Below are positions 36,864-45,793 of a DNA stretch of 64,000 nucleotides, in pieces. Under the pieces are notes generated by a model. That model did not search any database. It saw only the letters and a list, made by a program, of their open reading frames with translations, and was not told the origin of the DNA. The stretch's first letter is position 1, and each line of letters begins with the position of its first letter. Position numbers and translations under genes: made by a program. Origin of the DNA: Peribacillus glennii (GTDB taxonomy: Bacteria; Bacillota; Bacilli; Bacillales; DSM-1321); assembly GCF_003429105.1 (NCBI RefSeq), contig NZ_QVTD01000026.1, positions 16,547-80,546 of the forward strand, given 5' to 3'.

Positions 36864-37187
36864 AAGCAGACCAGCATTGCGTTTGGCTGATTTTTTTTGG
36901 ATTTGGCCGGATAATCTCCGGTGTTGGTCGAGTTATGGTGAGCTTTGATTGAATTATAGAATGCCAGCTGGATTTCCACCGAATTTGGCTGAATTATTGT
37001 TGGTCAGCGTTGTTAGTCGAATCATGTTGTACTTTGGTTGAATTATGGAATATCGGCCGGCTTGCCATCTATTTTGGTTCATTTAGCCCTAAAATTTGGT
37101 TAAAATCTTTATAGGCTTAGGCTAGATTGTACAGTGAGGAGATTCATTTTACATGAATCTTCCACATTCCAATCATAAAACTGAACA
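36864..37187. other. Intergenic with degenerate tandem repeat
   Basis: Two imperfect copies of about 40 bases (36926-36965 and 37014-37052) share GTCGAATTATG...TTTGATTGAATTATGGAAT-like sequence about 88 bases apart, in a T/G-rich strand. A short hairpin GATTCA...TGAATC is at 37141-37159. No gene. Confidence 0.45.
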
Positions 37188-37228
37188 ATAAGCCCCCATA
37201 GAATTTCATCTCTATGGGGGTTTCTTTT
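37188..37228. terminator. Bidirectional terminator at the end of the sucrose operon
   Basis: AGCCCCCATAGA pairs with TCTATGGGGGTT, with A-rich sequence on one side and TTTCTTTTATTTTTT on the other. It lies directly after the stop of malL on minus. Confidence 0.85.
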
Positions 37229-38918
37229 ATTTTTTCAATTGATAAACCACTGATTCATATGGCCGGAGGGTGAAATTAGAAAGATCTGACACAATATGAT
37301 CTTCATAGTTGCTGATCAAAAGCTCCCCTGATCTGAATTGGATAGAAGAAGGCAATTCAAACTCGGTTTCTTTTTCATAAAAATTATTGATCACAAGAAG
37401 CATTTCATCCCCTAACTGCCTTGTATAAGCAAAAATGGAGTCATGGGTTTCAAGAATTAAATCGTATCTTCCGTACACTATGATTTCATGCTTTTTACGA
37501 AGTTCGATCAGTTTCTTATAATGATAAAAAATGGAGTGCTTGTTTTCTAAGTCACTTTCAACATTGATCTCCGGATAATTCGGGTTGACCTTCAGCCATG
37601 GAGTTCCTTTTGTGAAACCTGCGTGTTCCGAAACATCCCACTGCATAGGTGTCCTCGCATTATCGCGCCCTTTGGCGTAGATCGATTCCATTACTTCCTC
37701 AGCATCGTAACCAAGTTCATGAACCCTTTCCTGATACATATTTTCCGATTCAATATCCTGATAATCCTCAATGCCCGGGAACCGGACGTTGGTCATTCCA
37801 ATTTCCTCTCCTTGATAAATATAAGGAGTGCCCTTCATAAAATGAAGCAACGTTGCTAGCATCTTGGCAGATTCAACCCGGTATTTCCCTTCATTCCCGA
37901 AACGGGAAACAATGCGGGGCTGATCGTGGTTGTTCCAATACAGACTATTCCATCCGCGGTTTTCCAGCTGTTTTTGCCACTTCGACAGGTTCTGTTTCAG
38001 GTCCTCCAGGTCTAGCGGCTTCAGGTCCCATTTTTGTTTGCCTTTTTGTTTATCAAGGCTCATATGTTCAAATTGGAAGACCATATTAAGTTCGTTTCGT
38101 TCTTCTGCAGTATAAAGCTCAGCTTGATCCGGCGTGACCTTTGGGCACTCGCCTACTGTCATGATATCGTATTTTGATAACACTTCACGATTCATTTCCT
38201 GCAGATAGTCGTGTACGCTTGCCCCATTAAACTGATAAGGCAGGGGAGTTGGATTTCCTTCCTTGTACTCTTCGTAGGTTGGAAGGAATTCCTTTTTGGA
38301 AATCATATTGATCACATCCATGCGGAAACCGTCAATTCCTTTATCCAGCCAGAATTTCATCATGGAATAGATGTCGTTCCGGAGTGAAGGGTTTTCCCAA
38401 TTGAGATCAGGCTGTTTTTTCGAAAACATGTGAAGATAATACTCTTCTGTTTCCGGGCTGTATTCCCAAGCGGATCCCCCAAAAGAGCCAACCCAGTCTG
38501 TAGGAGGCAAGTCCCGTGTACCCGGACGCCAAATATAATAATCTCTGTATGTATTATCTTTAGATTTTCTGGCTTCCATAAACCAGGCATGTTCATCGGA
38601 GCTATGGTTCACCACCAGGTCCATGACCAGTTTGATCCCTCTTTTATGCATTTCATCAAGAAGACGGTCCCAATCTTCCATGGTGCCGAATTCTCCCATG
38701 ATTTCCTGGTAATCGCTGATATCATATCCATTATCATCGTTCGGAGATTGGTAAACTGGTGAAAGCCAGACCACATCGACCCCGAGCTTATTCAGATAGT
38801 CAATCTTGGAAATTATTCCCGGTATATCACCGATTCCATCCCCGTTGCTATCCATAAAACTCCTGGGATAAATTTGATATACCACACTTTCTTTCCACCA
38901 TTTTTTATTTTGAGACAC
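37227..38918 (-). CDS. malL: Oligo-1,6-glucosidase / alpha-glucosidase (GH13), sucrose operon
   Basis: 563 residues, the usual length for GH13 subfamily 31. Conserved regions: DLVVNHSSDEH (I), GFRMDVIN with the nucleophile Asp (II), VGECPKV with the acid/base Glu (III), and NHDQPR (IV). These cytoplasmic enzymes hydrolyse isomaltose-, sucrose- or trehalulose-type alpha-glucosides. It is the last gene of the scr operon, 16 nt after scrK, so its substrates are probably sucrose isomers. GTG 38918 follows AAGGAGAATTCTCT. Confidence 0.92.
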   Translation of the reverse strand: MSQNKKWWKESVVYQIYPRSFMDSNGDGIGDIPGIISKIDYLNKLGVDVVWLSPVYQSPNDDNGYDISDYQEIMGEFGTMEDWDRLLDEMHKRGIKLVMDLVVNHSSDEHAWFMEARKSKDNTYRDYYIWRPGTRDLPPTDWVGSFGGSAWEYSPETEEYYLHMFSKKQPDLNWENPSLRNDIYSMMKFWLDKGIDGFRMDVINMISKKEFLPTYEEYKEGNPTPLPYQFNGASVHDYLQEMNREVLSKYDIMTVGECPKVTPDQAELYTAEERNELNMVFQFEHMSLDKQKGKQKWDLKPLDLEDLKQNLSKWQKQLENRGWNSLYWNNHDQPRIVSRFGNEGKYRVESAKMLATLLHFMKGTPYIYQGEEIGMTNVRFPGIEDYQDIESENMYQERVHELGYDAEEVMESIYAKGRDNARTPMQWDVSEHAGFTKGTPWLKVNPNYPEINVESDLENKHSIFYHYKKLIELRKKHEIIVYGRYDLILETHDSIFAYTRQLGDEMLLVINNFYEKETEFELPSSIQFRSGELLISNYEDHIVSDLSNFTLRPYESVVYQLKK

Positions 38919-38933
38919 AGAGAATTCTCCTTC

Positions 38934-39908
38934 TTATTTTGCTTTTTCTAATAGCTGCGTAATTTGCTCTAAAGTAGGAATGGAACTGATTGCACCTTTA
39001 CCGGTGGCTGTGAGGGCGCCGCTTGCATTCGAAAATGCCAGGAATTCTTGATGGTGTGCATGGCAAATCTCTTCAAGGGTAGCTTGAGTGGCTTGCTTGC
39101 TTAAGAGCTTGAATAGAAATCCGCCGATGAATGCATCTCCGGCTCCCGTGGTGTCCTGCACCTCCACACTATAGCCTTTGGATTCATATTTATTTGTTTT
39201 TAAATATAAGTCCGCACCGTGGGCGCCTTTTGTATAGATGATTGCCTTTACCTCACCTGTAAACAAGGACTGGATGGCTTCCTCCTGGTTCGTCATGTTT
39301 GTAATGAACGGCAATTCTTCATCTGAAATTTTAACAATATGGGCTTTCGGCACAAATTCAAGAATGGTTCGCCTGCAATCCTCAGCACTATCCCAAAGCG
39401 GAAGCCGGACATTGGGGTCAAAACTGATCAAACTACCCTTTGATTTTGCTTGCTGGATCGCTTTTATATGGGCATGCTTCATCGGGCTCTCAACCAAATC
39501 AACCGACCCGAAATGTAAAATATCCCCTTCCCCAAACCAATCTTCTTTAATCTCACTCGCGGTCAGCAGGAGATCGGCTGAGGGCTTGCGGTAAAAGGAG
39601 AAATCCCTTTCGCCATCCTCTCGTAATGAGACAAAAGCAAGCGCAGTATTCGCTTCGTTTGTCCGTAAAACTTGTTCGGTTTGAACACCCGCTTTTTCCA
39701 GTGTTTCTATAAGGAAATCACCAAAGGCGTCATTGCCCAATTTCGTGACCATGGAGGACGCCCCACCAAATATAGCCACTGCGGCTGCTACATTCGCCGG
39801 GGCCCCGCCGGGAGCACGTTCAAACGTTGTGACATCCTTAAGCGCCTTGCCCTTTTGAAGAGGGATAAAATCGATCAACACTTCCCCTATTGAATAAAGC
39901 CTTCCCAT
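38934..39908 (-). CDS. scrK: Fructokinase (PfkB/ribokinase family)
   Basis: 324 residues. N-terminal LYSIGEVLIDFIP, the APGGAPANVA motif, and the C-terminal ATP/catalytic signature DTTGAGDAFIGGF with the base Asp. It phosphorylates fructose released by ScrB. The start is ATG 39908 after GGAGGCGG; the longer ORF (to 40190) runs antisense through the intergenic repeat and is not translated sensibly. It lies between scrB and malL. Confidence 0.93.
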   Translation of the reverse strand: MGRLYSIGEVLIDFIPLQKGKALKDVTTFERAPGGAPANVAAAVAIFGGASSMVTKLGNDAFGDFLIETLEKAGVQTEQVLRTNEANTALAFVSLREDGERDFSFYRKPSADLLLTASEIKEDWFGEGDILHFGSVDLVESPMKHAHIKAIQQAKSKGSLISFDPNVRLPLWDSAEDCRRTILEFVPKAHIVKISDEELPFITNMTNQEEAIQSLFTGEVKAIIYTKGAHGADLYLKTNKYESKGYSVEVQDTTGAGDAFIGGFLFKLLSKQATQATLEEICHAHHQEFLAFSNASGALTATGKGAISSIPTLEQITQLLEKAK

Positions 39909-40033
39909 TCTATTCCGCCTCCAATATGAATCTAAAAATACGTGCGTTTTTGTATTAGACCCCGATATAATCTGGGATTTGTTCAGATGTTTGGGATATA
40001 AGCACAATAATTGGGAATTATCACACTTCAGCG

Positions 40034-40080
40034 CGGCACAGTGCCGGGGGACTGACCCCCGATGCTTTACAGTGTTAAAG
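40034..40080. repeat. Dispersed palindromic (REP-like) element, copy 6
   Basis: GGGGGACTGACCCCC with the flank GATGCTTTACAGTGTTAAAG, overlapping the stop of scrB inside the sucrose operon. Its hairpin may partly attenuate or stabilise the transcript between scrB and scrK. Confidence 0.8.
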
Positions 40081-41544
40081 TTCCCATTTTTTTGCGTTGA
40101 AAGCTGCTCTGCCATTTTTGGCATAAAAGTGGATTTGGTCGCATCCGGCATCAGGGAAAATTCGTGAAGTGAAGACTTCTTCGCCTTCATTCAAAAATAT
40201 TTCGACGGACGATGTGTCCACGAACATATGGAACACGACTTTGTCTGCATTAAGGTTGCATGACCTGGTTGTTCCATACTCCACACCAACTTCCGCACCT
40301 GAATCGCTTCGGTCCAGAGTCACTTTTTTCTCGACAGCATCGTATTTGATGACTGTCTTAAACCCGCCGCAGGCACGAAATTCTATGCCGAATTCATCGG
40401 CGCTGAAATCAGACACTTCACATAAAAGTTCATAGTTTGTTCCGGTAAAGCCGTCGATGCGTTGCAATTCGTTATCTAGCACAACTTTTGCCGTTGATTC
40501 TTGTTTCCGCAATAATTCTAACTCTTTCACCGGCTTTTGCACAAGCCTGCCATTTTTGGCTGATAATTCACGGGGCAGGGTCAAGCAATGTGCCCAGCCA
40601 TTTTTATCTGTCGGATAGTCAATTTCCGGCAGTCCCATCCAACCGACAAGAATCCTCCTACCATCGGGGCTTGCCATCGTTTGAGGGGCATAAAAGTCAA
40701 AACCTCTATCCAGTTCGCGGAAATCACCATGGTCAAAATTTCGATCAGGGAGGTTAATTGAACCTCCCATCAAATAACCGGACTGATAGATATTTTGGTA
40801 TTCATCGCCCAGCGGTTGAAGCCCTTGCGGGGAAAAGATCAAAACACCTTGGCCATCCATTTCAAAATAATCCGGGCATTCCCACATATATCCGAAGTTT
40901 TCCAGCTTTGTTTCCAGCTCTCCTTCAAATTCCCAATCTGTTAAATTTGAAGAACCATATACCACGATACAACCGGTTTCATTTTCACGCTGAGCACCGA
41001 TTACGGCATAAAACAATTCACCTTGTTTCCAAATTTTCGGATCACGAAAATGGTCTGTATAGCCTGATGGCACAGTGCTGATCACTGCTTCCTCAAGTTT
41101 CTTGATACATCCTGTTTTATCCATGACAGCCAGGCATTGGTAAGGATGCCTGATCCAATTTTCATCACGCGTATTTCCAGTATAAAATAAAAACAGCTTA
41201 TCTTCATATTCTATTGCGCTTCCAGAATATGCCCCATGCCTGTCATAATACCGGTCGGGTTCGATGCCAATTCCGGCATCCTCCCAATTTACCAGATCCT
41301 TTGATTTCATGTGGTACCAATATTTCAAACCATGCACCGGTCCCAATGGAAACCACTGATAAAATAAATGGTAATACCCATTATAATAGGAAAAACCGTT
41401 TGGATCATTCAGCAGCCCTGTACGCGGCTGGATATGAAAAGTTTGGCGCCAAGGACATGCATCCACTTGACGCCCCAATTGCTGCATCTCTTCCGGGCTT
41501 GCTTCATCAAGCCGCCGGTATCTTTTTTCCCTAGTCCATTCCAT
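40075..41544 (-). CDS. scrB: Sucrose-6-phosphate hydrolase (GH32)
   Basis: 489 residues. GH32 signatures: the nucleophile region GLLNDPNGF, FRDPKIW, and the acid/base Glu in WECPDYF; a beta-sandwich domain follows the five-blade propeller. It splits sucrose-6-phosphate delivered by the PTS into glucose-6-phosphate and fructose. ATG 41544 follows TAAGGAGAGC. Second gene of the operon, after scrA. Confidence 0.95.
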   Translation of the reverse strand: MEWTREKRYRRLDEASPEEMQQLGRQVDACPWRQTFHIQPRTGLLNDPNGFSYYNGYYHLFYQWFPLGPVHGLKYWYHMKSKDLVNWEDAGIGIEPDRYYDRHGAYSGSAIEYEDKLFLFYTGNTRDENWIRHPYQCLAVMDKTGCIKKLEEAVISTVPSGYTDHFRDPKIWKQGELFYAVIGAQRENETGCIVVYGSSNLTDWEFEGELETKLENFGYMWECPDYFEMDGQGVLIFSPQGLQPLGDEYQNIYQSGYLMGGSINLPDRNFDHGDFRELDRGFDFYAPQTMASPDGRRILVGWMGLPEIDYPTDKNGWAHCLTLPRELSAKNGRLVQKPVKELELLRKQESTAKVVLDNELQRIDGFTGTNYELLCEVSDFSADEFGIEFRACGGFKTVIKYDAVEKKVTLDRSDSGAEVGVEYGTTRSCNLNADKVVFHMFVDTSSVEIFLNEGEEVFTSRIFPDAGCDQIHFYAKNGRAAFNAKKWEL

Positions 41545-41658
41545 GATTTTGCTCTCCTTACGAAATTGCTTAATGATAGAAAATGTTTTGATATAACCTT
41601 GCTAAGCTAAAATTAAAGGAGGGAAACCAGTTATGATTTCCCTTTCTTTTTTTATTTA

Positions 41659-43089
41659 TTAGTTTGTTTTTTGTTTTTTAGCATCACGTTTTCCAAGTAC
41701 GATCGTCACAAGGAATGCGACCGCAAATGTAATCGCCATACCAACAATATAGAAGGTGATTGTTCCCGGTTTAATGGAGATGATACCTGGAAGGCCAGCA
41801 GCACCCAAAGCGATCGCTTTTACTTTGAATAAAGCAACGAATGCGGAACCAACCGCCGCTCCTGAAATTGCTCCAATAAACGGATACTTCAATTTCAGGT
41901 TCACCCCGAACATTGCCGGTTCAGTGATGCCTAGAAGCGCTGATATCCCTGCTGCAGAAGCGGTGCCTTTTACTTTCGCGTCACGTGCGAGAAGGAGTAC
42001 TGCAAGCGTTGCTGCTCCTTGTGCGACATTGGACATTGCAGCAATTGGAAAGATGAAGGATCCACCCGTTTTTGCCATATCAGCAAGCAGCTGGGTTTCT
42101 ACCGCTATGAAGCTATGATGCATACCTGTAATAACAATCGGCGCGTATAAAAGACCGAAGATGGCACCACCAACAAAGCCTGTTGTATCATATAGCCACA
42201 CGAGCCCATCAGTGAGCAGGTTCCCCGCACTTCGTGTGAAAGGTCCCACTAGTGTAAACGTTAGAACTCCGGTAATAAAAATGGATAATAACGGCGTTAC
42301 TAAGTTATCTAGGAAAGAAGGAACTCTTCTTCTTAAGAATGTTTCAATTTTAGCTAAAATAAAGGAAGAAACCAATACAGGAAGCACACTGCCCTGATAA
42401 CCAACCTTTTCAATTTCGAATCCTAAAATTTTCCAGAACGGCACTTCGCCTTTTGCAACGGCATCAGCGTAGCCATAGCCATTTAGCAAGTCCGGGTGAA
42501 CCATGAGCATACCAAGCGCCGCCCCCAAATATGGGTTGCCCCCGAAACGTTGTGTTGCGGAAAAACCAATTAAAATCGGCAAGAAAACAAAGGCCGCGTT
42601 GGCAAATGTATTAATCAAGGCTGCCAAATCCGCCATTTCAGGATAGGCTTCAATCAAAGACTTCCCTTCAATGAAAAAGTCCTGGGCTGTCAAAAGATTA
42701 TTTAATCCCATTAACAAACCGCCGGCCACGATCGCCGGAATGATTGGCACGAAGATATCGGAAAGCATCTTAACGAATCGCTGGAGCGGATTCATTTTCT
42801 TCGCCCCGGCTTTGCTGACATCCTTTGTCGACATTTCAGATTGGCCGGACAGCTTGGCAAATTCTTTATAAACTTCATTTACAGTACCTGATCCCAGAAT
42901 GATCTGATACTGCCCTCCAGTAGAGAAAGTTCCTTTTACTACATCCATTCCATCCAGTTTTGTTTGATCAACGATTTCTTCATTATTTAACACCAAACGT
43001 AATCTGGTGGCACAATGTGCTGCTGCGTCGACGTTTTCTTTTCCGCCTATGGCCGATAAAATTTCCTTTGCTATGCTGGTATAATTCAT
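41659..43089 (-). CDS. scrA: Sucrose PTS permease, EIIBC component
   Basis: About 476 residues. An EIIB domain with the phospho-Cys in AAHCATRLRL (about residue 26), then a multi-spanning EIIC domain of the glucose/sucrose superfamily (MNPLQRFVKMLSDIFVPIIP onward; GITEPAMFGVNLK near the end). It imports and phosphorylates sucrose. No EIIA is fused, so EIIA must come from another PTS. ATG 43089 (MNYTSIAKEIL) follows AAGGGTGAGAAGC; the longer ORF reads through the operator region. First gene of the operon. Confidence 0.93.
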   Translation of the reverse strand: MNYTSIAKEILSAIGGKENVDAAAHCATRLRLVLNNEEIVDQTKLDGMDVVKGTFSTGGQYQIILGSGTVNEVYKEFAKLSGQSEMSTKDVSKAGAKKMNPLQRFVKMLSDIFVPIIPAIVAGGLLMGLNNLLTAQDFFIEGKSLIEAYPEMADLAALINTFANAAFVFLPILIGFSATQRFGGNPYLGAALGMLMVHPDLLNGYGYADAVAKGEVPFWKILGFEIEKVGYQGSVLPVLVSSFILAKIETFLRRRVPSFLDNLVTPLLSIFITGVLTFTLVGPFTRSAGNLLTDGLVWLYDTTGFVGGAIFGLLYAPIVITGMHHSFIAVETQLLADMAKTGGSFIFPIAAMSNVAQGAATLAVLLLARDAKVKGTASAAGISALLGITEPAMFGVNLKLKYPFIGAISGAAVGSAFVALFKVKAIALGAAGLPGIISIKPGTITFYIVGMAITFAVAFLVTIVLGKRDAKKQKTN

Positions 43090-43117
43090 CTGCTTCTCAC
43101 CCTTACATTTATGTTTC

Positions 43118-43129
43118 GGAACCGGTTCC
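43118..43129 (-). promoter_or_regulatory. ScrR operator 4 (GGAACCGGTTCC)
   Basis: Perfect 12-bp palindrome, the one nearest the scrA start, in the scrA leader. Confidence 0.85.
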
Positions 43130-43159
43130 AATTGGTTCTGCAAAATTTTCTTATCGAAC

Positions 43160-43171
43160 GGAACCGGTTCC
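43160..43171 (-). promoter_or_regulatory. ScrR operator 3 (GGAACCGGTTCC)
   Basis: Perfect palindrome, 42 bp from operator 4 (four helical turns). Confidence 0.85.
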
Positions 43172-43205
43172 ATTTTTCTTCAAAAAAATTAATAGCATTG
43201 TTTTC

Positions 43206-43217
43206 GGAACCGGTTCC
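43206..43217 (-). promoter_or_regulatory. ScrR operator 2 (GGAACCGGTTCC)
   Basis: Perfect palindrome, 46 bp from operator 3. Confidence 0.85.
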
Positions 43218-43235
43218 AATATTACCGAAAATTAT

Positions 43236-43247
43236 GGAACCGGTTTC
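43236..43247 (-). promoter_or_regulatory. ScrR operator 1 (GGAACCGGTTTC), at the start site
   Basis: One mismatch from the palindrome. It lies 7 nt downstream of the -10 box, over the predicted transcription start, 30 bp from operator 2. Confidence 0.8.
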
Positions 43248-43253
43248 AAATAG

Positions 43254-43282
43254 ATTATATGATGATCATAAAAGATTGTCAA
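43254..43282 (-). promoter_or_regulatory. Consensus sigma-A promoter of the scrA operon
   Basis: On minus: TTGACA (43282-43277), exactly 17 nt, then TATAAT (43259-43254). The -35 lies inside the last codons of scrR. Transcription would start inside operator 1. Confidence 0.85.
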
Positions 43283-44249
43283 CGCTTTCTCTTTCAATAA
43301 TTTCATATTTTGTAAAGGAAATTTTGCCCAGTTCTTCCCCATTTACAAGCTTCGTGATATCCTTTGCCGCCATTCTGCCGGCTTCTTTATAATAAAACTT
43401 GGCCGTTGTAATGCCAGGATACGTGATTTCCGTGATATCATACCCGCCGAAACCTGTAAGCGAAAGATCCTCCGGTACTCTCAACCCCTTCATATAGGCC
43501 GCCTTCAGCGCACCTAGGGCAATATTATCCGTCGCACAAACAATAATCGAAGGCTGGTACTCTTCAATGATTTCAGGCACCCTTTCCATCGCTCCTTTGA
43601 TGTTAAAGCTCGTTTCGAAATAATGTACGAGTGTATCTGGTTGCCCCTCCACCGCTTTTTTAAAGCCTTCTTTCCGTTTGATGCCTACAGCGATGTCTTT
43701 TTCTGTTACGCCAAGATATGCGATGTTCCGATGGCCTTTCTGGAGAACATATTTACCCAGCTCGTAGCCTGATTCGTAATCTTTATGAATAATACTGTGA
43801 AGCTGATCATGCTGCTGTCCGACCAGGATAACCGGGATTTGGGCCTGTCTGAATGCTTCCAAATGACCGTCCGTGATTTCAGTGGCCAGCAAAATAATTC
43901 CGGCAACCTTTTGTTTGGCGAGACTGTATATATTCTCTATTTCCCGGTTTAAATCCTGGCTTGAATTGGATATGACCAATTGACAGTCTAGTTCACGGAG
44001 CTGTTCATCGATTCCGATCAAGGTTTGTGAAGTCGCATACGAATCGAGGCGTGGTACTATCGTGCCGATGATATTTGTTTTTTTTGCTTTAAGGCTCTGG
44101 GCAAATTTGTTCGGGGAATAGCTGTTTGCATCGATCACACGTTCAATTTTTTTCCGGGTGGCATCACTGATGGATCCCCCATTCAGGTACCGCGAAACTG
44201 TGCTCTTGGAAACGCCGGCGATTTTGGCTATATCAGCAATGGTTACCAT
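43266..44249 (-). CDS. scrR: LacI-family repressor of the sucrose operon
   Basis: 327 residues. The N-terminal LacI helix-turn-helix (VTIADIAKIAGVSKSTVSRYL) with hinge helix is followed by a periplasmic-binding-like effector domain (GTIVPRLDSYATSQTL onward). It lies codirectionally upstream of scrA, and the scrA promoter is embedded in its 3' end; four copies of a LacI-type operator follow. It presumably represses until sucrose-6-phosphate or fructose binds. ATG 44249 (after TTGGAGTTGAAGAT) is preferred over the ORF start at 44270. Confidence 0.92.
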   Translation of the reverse strand: MVTIADIAKIAGVSKSTVSRYLNGGSISDATRKKIERVIDANSYSPNKFAQSLKAKKTNIIGTIVPRLDSYATSQTLIGIDEQLRELDCQLVISNSSQDLNREIENIYSLAKQKVAGIILLATEITDGHLEAFRQAQIPVILVGQQHDQLHSIIHKDYESGYELGKYVLQKGHRNIAYLGVTEKDIAVGIKRKEGFKKAVEGQPDTLVHYFETSFNIKGAMERVPEIIEEYQPSIIVCATDNIALGALKAAYMKGLRVPEDLSLTGFGGYDITEITYPGITTAKFYYKEAGRMAAKDITKLVNGEELGKISFTKYEIIERESVDNLL

Positions 44250-44420
44250 ATCTTCAACTCCAACAAACAACCGTTAATTATCATCATTATACATGAAGTT
44301 TCCGATATTTATAAGGGCTGGGATGACAATAATAGTTTGCTTAAACTGAGACCATTTTTACGGTAATTTCATACGAATATAGATAAGGGACGATTGCACA
44401 AGAAGGAAAGGATTGATGAT

Positions 44421-45608
44421 ATGAAGCCGGTTTTTCTCGTCCTGGGTGGCACCCAAAACTCCCTGCCTGTCATCAGGAAAGCGCAGGAGTTAGGTCTCAG
44501 GGTTTTAGTGATTGATCCTGACAAAAACGCAATCGCTGCAAGGCGGGCCAATTATTTTGAAGTCGAAGATCCAAACTGTCTGGAATGTGTGGAAAAGATC
44601 GCAAGAAAATATAACGTTGTCGGCAGCATGACAAGGAACGAGCTGTATGTGGCAACTGTTTGCTTTTTGAATGAGGTTCTTAACCTCCCAAAACAGGGCG
44701 AGGACATAGGTGATTCCGTAAGAGATAAATACGTAATGAAACAGGCCTTTAAGCGCGATGGAATTACAATGCCGGATCCGTTCTATAAAATTGAAAACAA
44801 AGGGGAACTGGAAACGGTGAGGGCCAAGCTCAAAAAAGACCTTCTGGATTCTCCCTTCATCGTCAAGCCCTCCGACCAAAGAGGCAGCATTGGAATAACA
44901 AAAATTGAAAAACTCAGGGGATTCGATAAAGCAGTGGCAAAGGCGCTAAAACGCGCGAACAACCAAAGGGTTATCGTTGAGAAATTCATTGACGGCGAGC
45001 AGCTTGGGGCACAAGGATTCAGCATAGATGGCGAATTGGTGAAATGCTTTATTTCCCGAAAAACTTCCTCTCCAACATTTGTGTCGCTTGGCCATTCCTT
45101 TCCCATTGACCTTTCACCTGAAGTGATATGGGATATTGAGGAGGAATGTGCAAAGGCTCTCAGAAGCCTGGGAATTATAAATGGACCCAGTACGATTGAC
45201 ATCAACCTCGATAAACAAGGAAAGCCGCATATTATTGAGATTGGCGCCCGGGCAGGCGGTACCGTGCTTCCGGAAACGATATTGGCACACACCGGCATCG
45301 ATCTTATTAAAGCTTCTGTTGCGCTCGCCAGTGGCAGAAAGGTGGAATTCCCCATGCCTAAAAATGTCCCGGTGGCAGCACACAAGCTATGTTTTCCAAA
45401 GTCAGGGAAAATTAAGAACATACGAAACTATCGCAAACTAATCCAGCACTACAAACCGGCCGACTTCAAACTAAACATAAACCGCAACATGAACGTCATC
45501 GCAAACAGGGAATACGGCTACGTAATCATCACCGGAAACACAGGAATCGCCGAAAAAAAATGCTCAGAATTCATCTTGGAACTAAGGAATCTAATAGAAT
45601 TATATTAA
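44421..45608 (+). CDS. ATP-grasp ligase of the carbamoyl-phosphate/PurK-like group
   Basis: About 395 residues. N-terminal Rossmann-like domain (VFLVLGGTQNSLPVIRKAQ; VIDPDKNAIAARRANYFEV), then an ATP-grasp fold (SPFIVKPSDQRGSIGITKI, VIVEKFIDGEQLGAQGFSI, and the metal site DINLDKQGKPHIIEIGARAGG). The family joins a carboxylate to an amine or thiol with ATP; the substrate is unknown. ATG 44421 follows AAGGAAAGG. It is convergent with the three YheC/YheD ATP-grasp genes, which suggests a shared theme of peptide-like or coat modification, but this is inference. Confidence 0.85.
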   Translation: MKPVFLVLGGTQNSLPVIRKAQELGLRVLVIDPDKNAIAARRANYFEVEDPNCLECVEKIARKYNVVGSMTRNELYVATVCFLNEVLNLPKQGEDIGDSVRDKYVMKQAFKRDGITMPDPFYKIENKGELETVRAKLKKDLLDSPFIVKPSDQRGSIGITKIEKLRGFDKAVAKALKRANNQRVIVEKFIDGEQLGAQGFSIDGELVKCFISRKTSSPTFVSLGHSFPIDLSPEVIWDIEEECAKALRSLGIINGPSTIDINLDKQGKPHIIEIGARAGGTVLPETILAHTGIDLIKASVALASGRKVEFPMPKNVPVAAHKLCFPKSGKIKNIRNYRKLIQHYKPADFKLNINRNMNVIANREYGYVIITGNTGIAEKKCSEFILELRNLIELY

Positions 45609-45740
45609 GGGGGTCTTGATGGGGAAACTGACCCCCATCGTCCACATTTGCTTTAGCACTTCACAGCATCGGGGGTCTGACCCCGTTCGACACATTTGCT
45701 TTAGCACTTTACCGCATTGGGGGTCTGACCCCTCTTACGA
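45608..45740. repeat. Dispersed palindromic (REP-like) element, copy 7, tandem array
   Basis: Three cores, each a GGGGGTC...GACCCCC or GGGGGTCTGACCCC type, with an exact CACATTTGCTTTAGCACTT spacer starting at 45643 and 45691, a 48-bp tandem duplication. It begins at the stop of the ATP-grasp gene. Confidence 0.85.
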
Positions 45741-45755
45741 CAGTTCCCGAACACA

Positions 45756-45793
45756 CTAAAGGCAGGGTGGTTATTCTCCCTGCCTTTGTTATG
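45756..45793. terminator. Bidirectional terminator between convergent ATP-grasp genes
   Basis: AAAGGCAGGG pairs with CCCTGCCTTT around TGGTTATTCT, with T-rich continuation on plus. Confidence 0.82.

Noticed and set aside
38934..40190. Extended N-terminus of the fructokinase ORF to 40190
   Set aside because: It would include antisense of scrB and of the REP element; ATG 39908 with GGAGGCGG gives the family N-terminus.
45608..45740. Regular spacing of repeats, CRISPR-like at first glance
   Set aside because: The repeat cores are palindromes with conserved, not variable, spacers, and there are no cas genes. It is a REP-like array.
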